Under the pieces are notes generated by a model. The model saw nothing but the letters and a program-made list of their open reading frames with translations, was not told the origin of the DNA and did no database searches. Below, piece by piece: positions 1-6,384 of a DNA stretch of 14,302 nucleotides. Position 1 is the first letter of the stretch; every line of letters begins with the position of its first letter. The stretch is from Acetofilamentum sp. (GTDB lineage Bacteria > Bacteroidota > Bacteroidia > Bacteroidales > JAFGXI01), in assembly GCA_020720565.1 (NCBI GenBank), contig DYOK01000028.1, positions 1-14,302 on the forward strand, read 5' to 3'. A program made the position numbers and the translations under genes.

Positions 1-6
1 TAATAT

Positions 7-19
7 AGGTCTAATACCT
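7..19. repeat. AGGT-type dyad ahead of rsmG
   Basis: AGGT-CTAAT-ACCT, 14 bp before the rsmG start. It shares the AGGTC...ACCT frame of the other dyads but has a longer loop and a 4-bp stem, so its membership in the family is uncertain. Confidence 0.35.
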
Positions 20-32
20 TAAGTGATTGAAT

Positions 33-656
33 ATGAATATAGATTTATTAAAAAAATACTTTCCGCTTAACGAGCAGCAAGCCCGTTTATTTGAACAAGC
101 AACTGAACTTTATCTAGATTGGAATGCAAAAATTAATGTGATTTCGCGAAAGGACTCTGAATTTTTGGTCGAAAGGCACATTTTACATGCCTTAGCCATT
201 GCCAAATTCATTCAATTTAAACCACAAACTCAGATTTTAGATGTGGGAACGGGTGGGGGATTTCCTGGAATACCCTTAGCCATTATGTTTCCCGATGTGC
301 AGTTTACTTTGATCGATGGTATTGCCAAAAAAATTAAAGTGGTTTCCGAAGTGAGCCAAGCACTTGATTTGAAAAATGTTGAAGCAAAAGCTGGACGAGC
401 CGAAGAATTAAAAACAAAATACGATTTTGTAGTGAGTCGTGCTGTAACATCCTTTCCTGCTTTTGTCAATTTTGTTAATGGAAAATTTAAAACGCATGGA
501 ATTAATGGATTGCCAAATGGAATTATTTATCTCAAAGGAGGCGATTTTTCTGATGAATTAAAACCATTTAAGAAAAATGCTCAGGTTTTCGACCTTTCAG
601 ATTATTTTACCGAAGAATTTTTCGAAACTAAAAAGATCATTTATCTTCCAATGTAA
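33..656 (+). CDS. rsmG: 16S rRNA (guanine527-N7)-methyltransferase RsmG/GidB
   Basis: RsmG uses S-adenosylmethionine to methylate N7 of G527 (E. coli numbering) in 16S rRNA of the small ribosomal subunit. It is 207 aa from the ATG at 33, the usual size of the family. Seen in the sequence: an N-terminal helical part with the family pattern of a Trp-Asn-x-Lys-x-Asn-x-x-Ser core (residues about 30-40), then the SAM-binding loop ILDVGTGGGFPGIPLA around residues 67-82, and an acidic LIDG strand end about 20 residues later. A TTG two codons upstream (27) is in frame, but the ATG is the more natural start and begins right at the conserved N-terminus. No clear Shine-Dalgarno is seen, as is usual in Bacteroidota. 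A 13-nt AGGT/ACCT dyad (7-19) sits just ahead of the start. The gene ends 8 bp from the convergent tilS stop, with no terminator between them. Confidence 0.96.
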   Translation: MNIDLLKKYFPLNEQQARLFEQATELYLDWNAKINVISRKDSEFLVERHILHALAIAKFIQFKPQTQILDVGTGGGFPGIPLAIMFPDVQFTLIDGIAKKIKVVSEVSQALDLKNVEAKAGRAEELKTKYDFVVSRAVTSFPAFVNFVNGKFKTHGINGLPNGIIYLKGGDFSDELKPFKKNAQVFDLSDYFTEEFFETKKIIYLPM

Positions 657-664
657 GTAGTTGA

Positions 665-1984
665 TTACGATTTGAATTCAATACATAAGATTTCGGAAGT
701 AGAGTCCGTAATCTTAAAGCGATCGTCCAATCTCATTCCAACAACCCATACGATGTCACTATCCGAAACGACTACGTAAACTTGTTTCTTTTGATGCAAT
801 GGGATTTTATTATCAATCAGGAAATCGCTTAGTTTTTTCATGCGATTCATTCCCAAGGGCATAAAAAAATCACCAGCCTGCCAAGGTCTAAGCAATAACG
901 GAAACTTTAATTTGTCAAAATCAATAAAAGCAAAATTCTTGGATGGGTCAATGTCTAAAGGAAGTTTAATTTTGCTAATATTTAGCTGGATTGGAGACTC
1001 AATTAATGTTTGATTTTCGTCGAAAAAACAAGTTTCAGTACTCCGAATCTCTTTGGATTGTATGAACCACGATTCACGGTCTTTGTATGCCACATGAGTC
1101 GAAGAAAAAAACTGCTTACCCGATTCTCCATTCATGTTGGTAATCATCTGATTAATAATTTCTTTATCGAAATTATAAGGCTTTAATATTTCGTACAGAT
1201 AAGCATCGAGCGGATTTAAACTCTTTATTCGTTCAAAATCAATTTTGTATCCTTCCGACAACGGAATCATGGTCTTCTGCCTCAGCCATTTAATTTGCTG
1301 ATTTAATATGGTTTTTGATTCGTTAAAATGTTCGAAGTTACTCAACATGGTTTGGTTGAATCCAGCCGAAATGTTTTTTAACTCTGGGATGATGTGGTGC
1401 CGAATTTTATTTCGAAGATACTTGTCGCTCTCATTCGATGCATCATCTCGATGAGGTAACTGAAATGATTTTGCGTATTGTTCAATTTCGGTTCGGTCAA
1501 TCTCGAGTAAAGGCCTAACAATCTCATTACGCTGGATTTGAATCCCATTAATGCCATCTAGCCCAGTGCCTCTAATTAAATTAATAAAAAATGTCTCGAT
1601 TTGGTCGTCTAAATGGTGTGCAATTGCGACAAAGTGAAAGTTATTTGCTATTTTGGTTTTTTCGAACCAATTGTACCGTAGATTTCTTGCGGCCACCTGA
1701 ATCGAAAGCCCATTATCATGTGCGTATTTTTGAGTATCGAAATATTCAACAAAATATGGAACATTAAGTTGTTTAGCCCAATTGCAAACAAATTGCTCGT
1801 CAAGTTCCGAATCTTGTGCTCTTAATCGAAAATTAACATGGGCTATGCCAATCTCGTAGCCCATAGATTTTAGTAAATGACTTAAAACAACGGAATCAAT
1901 CCCCCCGCTCACCCCAACCAGAATTTTATGGTTGGATTCGAACAGTCGATATTTTTCAATGGTTTGTTTAACCTTGTTTAACAT
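665..1984 (-). CDS. tilS: tRNA(Ile)-lysidine synthetase TilS
   Basis: TilS attaches lysine to C34 of the CAU-anticodon tRNA-Ile using ATP, giving lysidine and switching decoding from AUG to AUA; it is normally essential. The 439-aa product starts at ATG 1984. Seen: the N-type ATP-pyrophosphatase P-loop SGGIDS at residues 26-31, followed by the family AHVNFRLR (about 48-55) and AIAHHLDDQIETFFINLIRG (about 121-140) segments, a further RPLLEIDR motif, and a C-terminal domain with LRPWQAGDFFMPLGM typical of the TilS C-terminal substrate-binding domain. Length fits the long, E. coli-like form with its extra C-terminal domain. It is convergent with rsmG and separated from the upstream barrel gene by about 160 bp that holds a split inverted repeat, so it is probably transcribed separately or by read-through from that gene. 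Confidence 0.96.
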   Translation of the reverse strand: MLNKVKQTIEKYRLFESNHKILVGVSGGIDSVVLSHLLKSMGYEIGIAHVNFRLRAQDSELDEQFVCNWAKQLNVPYFVEYFDTQKYAHDNGLSIQVAARNLRYNWFEKTKIANNFHFVAIAHHLDDQIETFFINLIRGTGLDGINGIQIQRNEIVRPLLEIDRTEIEQYAKSFQLPHRDDASNESDKYLRNKIRHHIIPELKNISAGFNQTMLSNFEHFNESKTILNQQIKWLRQKTMIPLSEGYKIDFERIKSLNPLDAYLYEILKPYNFDKEIINQMITNMNGESGKQFFSSTHVAYKDRESWFIQSKEIRSTETCFFDENQTLIESPIQLNISKIKLPLDIDPSKNFAFIDFDKLKFPLLLRPWQAGDFFMPLGMNRMKKLSDFLIDNKIPLHQKKQVYVVVSDSDIVWVVGMRLDDRFKITDSTSEILCIEFKS

Positions 1985-2062
1985 GAGTGTATGGATGAAA
2001 TTGTCAAGTTCGCAGTTTGTAATTTTTCAAGTCACTCGATATCAAAAATAGAATTTAATATT

Positions 2063-2131
2063 CAACAAGACTAATTTTTAGAAACACACAACATAATTAT
2101 GATTGTCAATGTGATAATTATGGTCTTGTTG
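2063..2131. repeat. split (nested) inverted repeat between tilS and barrel gene
   Basis: The right arm is continuous, ATAATTATG (2114-2122) then GTCTTGTTG (2123-2131). The matching left arm is in two pieces: CAACAAGAC (2063-2071) and CATAATTAT (2092-2100), separated by 20 nt (2072-2091). The loop is 13 nt (2101-2113). All 18 arm bases pair perfectly, with the 20-nt stretch as a one-sided bulge. It lies 14 bp past the stop of the minus-strand barrel gene, where a transcript end would be expected, but there is no U-tract after it in the minus direction, so it is not a standard intrinsic terminator. It could protect an RNA 3' end, or be an old palindrome interrupted by an insertion. Confidence 0.7.
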
Positions 2132-2145
2132 TAAATTGCAGCAAA

Positions 2146-3303
2146 CTAGAAAGCTTCGCTAAAGCCAAAGAACAATATATACGTATTTTTTCCAAATCCT
2201 GCATCGAAACGTATGTTCGTTCTGTTTTTTTGATCGACTGTTAATCGAATACCTAGACCAGCGGTAGTTCTTAGATTGTCAAAATCCATTGTTTCATACG
2301 ATTCCGAAACCAAACCGCTACTTGCAAATACAACCCCACCAAGTAACCAAAACAGTGGAAATCGGTATTCAACTTGAGAGTCGAGAATACTTTTGTCGCG
2401 ATATTTTCCTTCGTAATACCCTCTCATTCGGTTGGTTCCTCCCATAAACGACAAAGAATAAAAAGGAACATTTCCTAAATGAGTTCTTGTATATATTTGA
2501 TATCCAAAATATTGATTGCGTACCACGTGAAAGAATTGTCTAAAATCTAGGGTGTAACGATTAAAAACAAAATCGGAACCGAAGTACTTCGTAAAGTAAG
2601 CAGATTCGAAGTTTAAATAGTATCCTTTATGAGCATTGTATGGATTGTCGCGGAAATCGATACTAGCATTAAAACCAAAGCCTGAGTTTAGACCGCCATC
2701 TATCCCTGTCAATTTATGAGTTTCTGGGAAAGTTTCGTACTCATATTTCATGTCAAAATAATTGCTATAATTATAGTTTAATCCTAAAAACACGTGTTTT
2801 ATTATCTGGTGCTGATAAATAAGTTTTGTTTTTAAGTACGATGGCGTTACTTTAAAGCTGTTTTTAACTATTTCGTTGCCTATACCATAAAAATCTTCAG
2901 GGAATTGCCCGAGACTAAATTCGAATTGTAATCTATTCTTGTTTTGTCCAAAAAACAAACTGCTTCCGATACCAAGAAAAGCCTGTCCGTTTAGTGAAAA
3001 ACCAGCAATCCCATTAATGCTAGCAGCGTGTGATAAGCTGTCTTTTTTACTCAATCTAAATGCTTGAAATTTTGCCAAACCAAAAACCCAACTGGTTTCT
3101 GTAGAATACGTAACAATGGGAGCAGGGTACACCATCATTATTTTGTAAATTTTATTGTTAACCCTGATGAAACCTTGAATAAGAGAGTCTCTTTTGTTTT
3201 TAGGGAGGATTTGAGCATCAGAAGAGTTTGGTAAACCGACCATCAATATAAGTCCTAACCAAAGGCTAAGTGAAAAGATTCTGAAGAAATTGAACTGTGC
3301 CAT
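2146..3303 (-). CDS. Omp85/BamA-TamA family outer-membrane beta-barrel protein (no POTRA domains)
   Basis: Predicted outer-membrane barrel of 385 aa. The ATG at 3303 is chosen because it begins a good signal peptide (a basic/aromatic start, then FSLSLWLGLILMVGL, then an SSDAQ cleavage region near residue 30); the frame stays open further upstream only from a TTG at 3372. After the signal there are alternating aromatic/polar strands through to a terminal Phe, the classic Omp85/OMP C-terminal signature. Around residues 291-312 is FMGGTNRMRGYYEGKYRDKS, matching the (V/M/I)RG(F/Y) loop-6 motif of the Omp85 surface-antigen (D15) domain. There is room for only a short N-terminal segment before the strands, so the POTRA repeats of true BamA are absent; the family is known in Bacteroidota as short BamA/TamA-like proteins. 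Substrate and partners are unknown. A minus-strand terminator at 3371-3402 lies in its upstream region and may attenuate it. Confidence 0.85.
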   Translation of the reverse strand: MAQFNFFRIFSLSLWLGLILMVGLPNSSDAQILPKNKRDSLIQGFIRVNNKIYKIMMVYPAPIVTYSTETSWVFGLAKFQAFRLSKKDSLSHAASINGIAGFSLNGQAFLGIGSSLFFGQNKNRLQFEFSLGQFPEDFYGIGNEIVKNSFKVTPSYLKTKLIYQHQIIKHVFLGLNYNYSNYFDMKYEYETFPETHKLTGIDGGLNSGFGFNASIDFRDNPYNAHKGYYLNFESAYFTKYFGSDFVFNRYTLDFRQFFHVVRNQYFGYQIYTRTHLGNVPFYSLSFMGGTNRMRGYYEGKYRDKSILDSQVEYRFPLFWLLGGVVFASSGLVSESYETMDFDNLRTTAGLGIRLTVDQKNRTNIRFDAGFGKNTYILFFGFSEAF

Positions 3304-3370
3304 TTTATTGGTGTTTGTAATTTGAACAAAAATAATAAACTTACAGGACTGGATCCTATAAATGTTTAAC

Positions 3371-3402
3371 AAAAAATAAGACCTCTAAATTAAAAGAGGC
3401 CT
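3371..3402 (-). terminator. intrinsic terminator upstream of the barrel gene
   Basis: In the minus direction the RNA reads an 8-bp stem AGGCCTCT / AGAGGTCT with an 8-nt A/T loop, followed by TATTTTTT. One pair is G-U in the minus-strand RNA but would be an A-C mismatch in the plus-strand RNA, and the T-tract exists only on the minus side, so the terminator is directional. It sits 68 bp before the barrel gene start, where no annotated gene ends; this means either a short upstream gene/small RNA or a leader attenuator. Confidence 0.75.
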
Positions 3403-3424
3403 CAAAACCAAATATAAACTAAAT

Positions 3425-3496
3425 TTACTTACTTCCTGCTTTAAAAGAGACTGACTTAACTTTTGTAAGTCGAGCCAGCCTCATCGAATCTCTCAT
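3425..3496 (-). CDS. candidate 23-residue basic micropeptide (or part of a small RNA/leader)
   Basis: A 24-codon frame (ATG at 3496, TAA at 3425) begins MRDSMRLARLTK and carries 7 Lys/Arg against one Asp. It ends 23 bp before the terminator stem (stem 3379-3402). A competing 17-codon frame (3456-3509, starting MSMHYERF) overlaps it, and both lie over a hairpin with GACTTA/TAAGTC arms (3453-3471), so the region may instead be an untranslated RNA. A promoter-like TTACTTTG box lies upstream at 3561-3568. I do not recognise the peptide. The case rests on position between a promoter-like box and a terminator, not on sequence family. Confidence 0.25.
   Translation of the reverse strand: MRDSMRLARLTKVKSVSFKAGSK
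3453..3471 (-). ncRNA. hairpin within the putative short leader/small RNA
   Basis: The minus-strand RNA can form GACTTA / TAAGTC (6 bp, 7-nt loop), with an outer AGAGA / TCTCT pair bracketing it and a one-sided bulge. It lies in the middle of the stretch bounded by the TTACTTTG box (3561-3568) and the terminator (3371-3402), giving an expected transcript of about 180 nt. No known RNA family is recognised; the length resembles 6S RNA, but I cannot see the large 6S bubble with confidence. Confidence 0.3.
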
Positions 3497-3560
3497 AGTG
3501 CATTGACATGTTTAAAATGCCAAAAAAATCTTTATTAATATGCTTAGTTTGTTTTCGATA

Positions 3561-3593
3561 CAAAGTAAAATCATTTAGCATAGTAAATGCAAG
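3561..3593 (-). promoter_or_regulatory. possible minus-strand promoter for the short leader/barrel gene
   Basis: On the minus strand a TTACTTTG (3561-3568) matches 7 of 8 positions of the Bacteroidota -7 consensus TAnnTTTG, and a CTTG (3590-3593) lies 21 bp upstream as a partial -33 TTTG. It would start transcription near 3554, ahead of the terminator at 3371-3402. Consensus matches this loose occur by chance in A+T-rich DNA, so this is tentative. Confidence 0.35.
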
Positions 3594-3666
3594 TTAAAAT
3601 CGGTAACAAAACGGTAACATGTGTAAATAAATGTAAAACAATATGTTAGCTATTTAAAAAAAATTT

Positions 3667-3694
3667 ATTGTTTAATAAAGTTTAGCTATCTTTG
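3667..3694 (+). promoter_or_regulatory. promoter-like -7 box for the TPR-HTH regulator
   Basis: TATCTTTG at 3687-3694 is a perfect TAnnTTTG, the -7 element used by the primary sigma factor of Bacteroidota. An ATTG at 3667-3670 could be the -33 element, but its 16-bp spacing is shorter than usual. Transcription would start near 3700, leaving a leader of about 195 nt that contains a small hairpin CCTTA-ACAC-TAAGG (3728-3741). The rest of 3600-3860 is A+T-rich with no gene that I can support. Confidence 0.5.
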
Positions 3695-3894
3695 TTATTG
3701 TTAAATAATTTAAAAATTTGAATCTTGCCTTAACACTAAGGTTCGCCATAAATTGTTTTAAAATCTTCGGCCTATTTATTATTTTTCTAACTTACATTAA
3801 AACAATCTCTTTGCTCAATAAAAAGCAGCATTAAGTTATTTCTAAGTACTTATATCACTTTTAAATGCTCAAAGACCATAAACGGAGAATTTGC

Positions 3895-5463
3895 ATGAAG
3901 CAACTCATCATATTGTTTATACTATCACTTGCAAACTTTAACCCCATTTTTGCATCGCAGGCACTCAATGCCAATGATAGCGCTGCATATTTCTTAGATA
4001 AATCGTATTCATATGCCGAAGCCGATAAGGCCAAGAGCATGAGTTTACTCAATAAAGCCTTAGGTGGATATCTCAAAACTAATTCCGAAAAGGGTCTTGC
4101 CGAAACATATAACGCTATTTCTCGATGGTTTGCAAACGAAAGTCAATGGGATACCTCTATGTCATTGGCATTGAAATCGTTAAATTATGGCGAAAAATCG
4201 GGTGATAAAACAATAATTGCTAAAGCTTGTCTCAATTTAGGTAATATTTATTACAACCTCAAAAACATAGAAAAGTCGAAATCTTTTTACCAGATGGCTA
4301 TTCGTACAGGGCATCCTCATACTGTGGCCAGCGCAACCTCAAATTTAGGTTTGATATACTCTTATCAAGGGCAGATAGACAGTGCCAAATATATGCTCAC
4401 CAAAGCTCTGGCAATGTTCGATAATTTGAAAGATTCCAGCCTTTTGGTGCTTTCGAATATAGCCATAACCAATCTCAATTTAGGAACCATTTCGTACGAC
4501 GAAAAGGAATATGGATTAGCAAAAAAATATTTTAACACCAGTTTAAGAACCAGTTATAAAATAAAAGATTTTAATAACATAGTGCTTAATTATCTGAATT
4601 TTGGGCAAGTTTTTATTGCAGAAAAAAACTTCACTTTGGCATTCGAAGTCATCGATAGAGCATCCAATATATCGGATTCATTAAAAATGCACCACTTGTT
4701 AAACTATTGCAATTATGCTATGAGTCAATTAAAATTTGCTCAAGGCGATTTTAAAACTGCTTACGAAATGTTGGCTCAATTTTTTTCTACAAAAGATAGT
4801 TTAAGTGCAAAGGATATTGAAAATAAAATTGCCAACTTGCAAATGAAGTACGAAAGCGAAAAGTCTCAGCAACAAATTGTGAATCTTAAAAATGCCACTC
4901 AAATTGAACGATATCGAACCGCAAGCATTATTATCTTTCTGGTATTTAGTTCTTTGTTAGTTATTTTCTACTTGAATAAACGCAGAGTCGTTGCTCGAAA
5001 TAGAATGGAGGTTTTAAATAAGCAAAAAGTAGAAGCTCAGAAAAACTTCGAAAAGGCCCAAAACGATATCGTGTATTTTACCAAATTAATTCAAGAAAAT
5101 ACCGAGAGAATTGAATGCTTCGAGAAAGAGTTGCTTTCTTCATACAGAAATTCTGATGAAGTTACCCAAAAACAAGAGAAGCTGCGCACTATGAAAATAT
5201 TACGCGACGAAGATTGGGTCTATTACAAAACCTTATTCAGCGAAGTTTATAGCAGTTTTTATAATAAAATGATGTCCATTCCAGATTTGTCAGAAGGTGA
5301 TAGAAGGCAGGTATTATTGTTAAAAATGGGTTACACACATAAAATGTCTGCAGATGTGTTGGGAATTTCGACCGAAGGCATTAAAAGAGCTCGACAAAGA
5401 TTGGCAAGAAAGCTTAATCTTTTAGATGCCAGTAAATTAGAAGAATATATACAAAAATTATAA
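3895..5463 (+). CDS. membrane-anchored TPR regulator with C-terminal HTH
   Basis: A 522-aa protein of a type well known in Bacteroidota: sensory TPR repeats outside the cytoplasm, one membrane helix, a coiled coil, and a cytoplasmic DNA-binding domain. The start at 3895 is preferred over the in-frame ATG at 3865 because it gives a clean signal sequence (MKQLIILFILSLANFNPIFA) and has GGAG 7 nt upstream (3884-3887). Residues about 30-310 carry several TPR-like helical pairs with Leu-Gly, Ala-x-x-Tyr-Tyr and Ala-Lys-x-Tyr patterns (for example LNLGNIYYNLKNIEKSKSFY). A membrane helix spans about 343-361 (SIIIFLVFSSLLVIFYL), then a Lys/Glu-rich coiled coil to about 425. The HTH at about 475-510 (LLLKMGYTHKMSADVLGIST, then KRARQRLARKL) resembles LuxR/sigma-region-4 type recognition helices. 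The ligand and target genes are unknown. It is followed by a tiny membrane-peptide gene after 4 bp. Confidence 0.88.
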   Translation: MKQLIILFILSLANFNPIFASQALNANDSAAYFLDKSYSYAEADKAKSMSLLNKALGGYLKTNSEKGLAETYNAISRWFANESQWDTSMSLALKSLNYGEKSGDKTIIAKACLNLGNIYYNLKNIEKSKSFYQMAIRTGHPHTVASATSNLGLIYSYQGQIDSAKYMLTKALAMFDNLKDSSLLVLSNIAITNLNLGTISYDEKEYGLAKKYFNTSLRTSYKIKDFNNIVLNYLNFGQVFIAEKNFTLAFEVIDRASNISDSLKMHHLLNYCNYAMSQLKFAQGDFKTAYEMLAQFFSTKDSLSAKDIENKIANLQMKYESEKSQQQIVNLKNATQIERYRTASIIIFLVFSSLLVIFYLNKRRVVARNRMEVLNKQKVEAQKNFEKAQNDIVYFTKLIQENTERIECFEKELLSSYRNSDEVTQKQEKLRTMKILRDEDWVYYKTLFSEVYSSFYNKMMSIPDLSEGDRRQVLLLKMGYTHKMSADVLGISTEGIKRARQRLARKLNLLDASKLEEYIQKL

Positions 5464-5467
5464 TACT

Positions 5468-5575
5468 ATGGACTATAAACAAACTTTATATTGGGTTGTT
5501 GCGGTCGTTTTGGCTCATTTTATTTTTGCAGTGGTTTGGTTGTGGTTTAAAATTTGGAAAAAGCCAAAAAAATAG
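5468..5575 (+). CDS. 35-residue single-pass membrane micropeptide
   Basis: A small frame from ATG 5468 to TAG 5573-5575. It starts 4 bp after the TPR-HTH stop, so it is almost certainly co-transcribed and perhaps translationally coupled. The peptide opens MDYKQTLYW, continues with an unbroken hydrophobic run rich in Val, Phe and Trp (residues about 7-27), and ends in a strongly basic tail (FKIWKKPKK), predicting an N-out/C-in single membrane helix by the positive-inside rule. Its stop codon overlaps the first bases of a strong terminator, so the operon ends exactly here. That neat fit supports a real gene. I do not recognise the family. A role as a partner or modulator of the membrane regulator upstream is inference only. 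Confidence 0.6.
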   Translation: MDYKQTLYWVVAVVLAHFIFAVVWLWFKIWKKPKK

Positions 5576-5603
5576 CAGCCTGTAATTTACAAGCTGCTTT
5601 TCT
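5574..5603 (+). terminator. strong intrinsic terminator ending the TPR-HTH operon
   Basis: AGCAGC (5574-5579), C, TGTA (5581-5584), loop ATT, TACA (5588-5591), A, GCTGCT (5593-5598), then TTTTCTT. The two stem blocks are perfectly complementary around one C/A mismatch. It begins within the TAG stop of the 35-codon gene. Confidence 0.88.
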
Positions 5604-5626
5604 TATTTATTCGATTTGCTGAATTA

Positions 5627-5639
5627 AGGTCTTTGACCT
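5627..5639. repeat. AGGTC-N3-GACCT dyad (copy 1)
   Basis: A perfect 5-bp dyad with TTT centre, between the TPR-HTH operon terminator and the end of trxA. A T-run follows about 9 nt later on the plus strand. Related dyads occur at 7-19, 6102-6114, 9609-9619 and 11041-11055. Confidence 0.6.
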
Positions 5640-5713
5640 ATGTCTTATTTTTTAACTAGCTATTTATACAAAACTCTAGCTTAATAAAATACGGCATTAA
5701 ATTATTCATTTAC

Positions 5714-6073
5714 TTACTTAGTAACCTTCAAAACGTCGGCAATAGCTTTAGTAAAAGTCTCTTTTGGTAATGCACCCATAGCCATTTGTGGCTGAGCATC
5801 CATAGGTACAAATAATAAAGATGGGATACTTTGAATTCCAAAAACACCAGCTAATTCTTGTTGTTCTTCGGTGTTGATTTTGTAAATGTTTATTTTACCT
5901 TGGTATTCGGCTTGTAATTCCTCTAAAATGGGAGCAACCATTTTACAAGGTTGGCACCAATCTGCATAGAAATCTATCAAACAAGGTTTGTCGCCTTCAA
6001 ATTTCCATTCTTGGTTTGCGGTGTAATCGAAAACTTTCGCTTTGAAGCTTTCTACAGTTAAGTGTTCTAACAT
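5714..6073 (-). CDS. trxA: thioredoxin TrxA
   Basis: A 119-aa cytoplasmic thioredoxin that reduces protein disulfides and is itself recycled by thioredoxin reductase. Seen: DFYADWCQPCKMVAPIL with the redox pair Cys40/Cys43, and the conserved cis-proline in IQSIPSLLF (Pro84) that faces the active site. The active site is CQPC rather than the textbook CGPC, a variant I consider compatible with function. There is no signal peptide or lipobox, which argues against the periplasmic TlpA/ResA group. It stands alone on the minus strand between two plus-strand genes, with AGGTC dyads both upstream (28 nt before the start) and downstream. The ATG at 6073 gives the usual family length. Confidence 0.93.
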   Translation of the reverse strand: MLEHLTVESFKAKVFDYTANQEWKFEGDKPCLIDFYADWCQPCKMVAPILEELQAEYQGKINIYKINTEEQQELAGVFGIQSIPSLLFVPMDAQPQMAMGALPKETFTKAIADVLKVTK

Positions 6074-6384
6074 TATCTAAAATTTAATTGTGTGGATACT
6101 AAGGCCTTTGACCTGTTTGTTTTTAATGAATTGATTATTCAATACTCTGTTTGTTTTCTGATATTTTAACTTGGGCATGTGTTTTTCAAACTTTATACCA
6201 TTAAATTATTATTTTGTATACTAAACACCATTCGATATTGATTAATAAAGCATAAATAGCATATTATCAATAAAATAGAAGCACTTTTTGGTTTAGTTGT
6301 TGTTTATTTCAATGCCAAAACCAATTGCATGTTTATCTAAAAAAATTATGACAACTTTACAAAAATACGACATATTGGCAAAAA
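6074..6384. other. divergent intergenic region between trxA and cca
   Basis: 311 bp, A+T-rich, with no open frame that I can support. It must hold promoters for both flanking genes. A TTTG preceded by TATAAAG on the minus strand (near 6190-6200) is a loose trxA promoter candidate, and the block around 6347-6360 (GACAACTTTAC) is a loose cca candidate; neither is an exact TAnnTTTG. The only distinct structure is the AGGTC-type dyad at 6102-6114. Confidence 0.5.
6102..6114. repeat. AGGTC-N3-GACCT dyad (copy 2, in trxA leader)
   Basis: AGGCC-TTT-GACCT on the plus strand. Read as minus-strand RNA it is AGGUC-AAA-GGCCU, where the one deviating pair becomes a G-U wobble, so the stem survives only in the trxA-sense RNA. 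It lies 28 nt upstream of the trxA start codon. Confidence 0.55.

Noticed and set aside
230..469. 79-codon minus-strand frame
   Set aside because: Antisense shadow of the rsmG SAM-binding region.
3304..3372. Longer N-terminus for the barrel gene from a TTG at 3372
   Set aside because: The extension is not signal-like, while ATG 3303 gives a normal signal peptide; the extension also runs right up to the terminator T-tract.
3456..3509. 17-codon frame MSMHYERF... on the minus strand
   Set aside because: Overlaps the alternative 23-residue frame and a hairpin; too short to support by itself, so it is mentioned only as an alternative.
3371..3568. 6S RNA or SRP RNA identity for the short transcript
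   Set aside because: Length is near that of 6S RNA, but no diagnostic bubble or the SRP GGAA/GCAGCC-type loop is visible; left as an unclassified candidate.
3861..4076. 71-codon minus-strand frame
   Set aside because: Lies antisense within the well-supported TPR-HTH regulator gene and has low-complexity Ala/Leu/Ser content.
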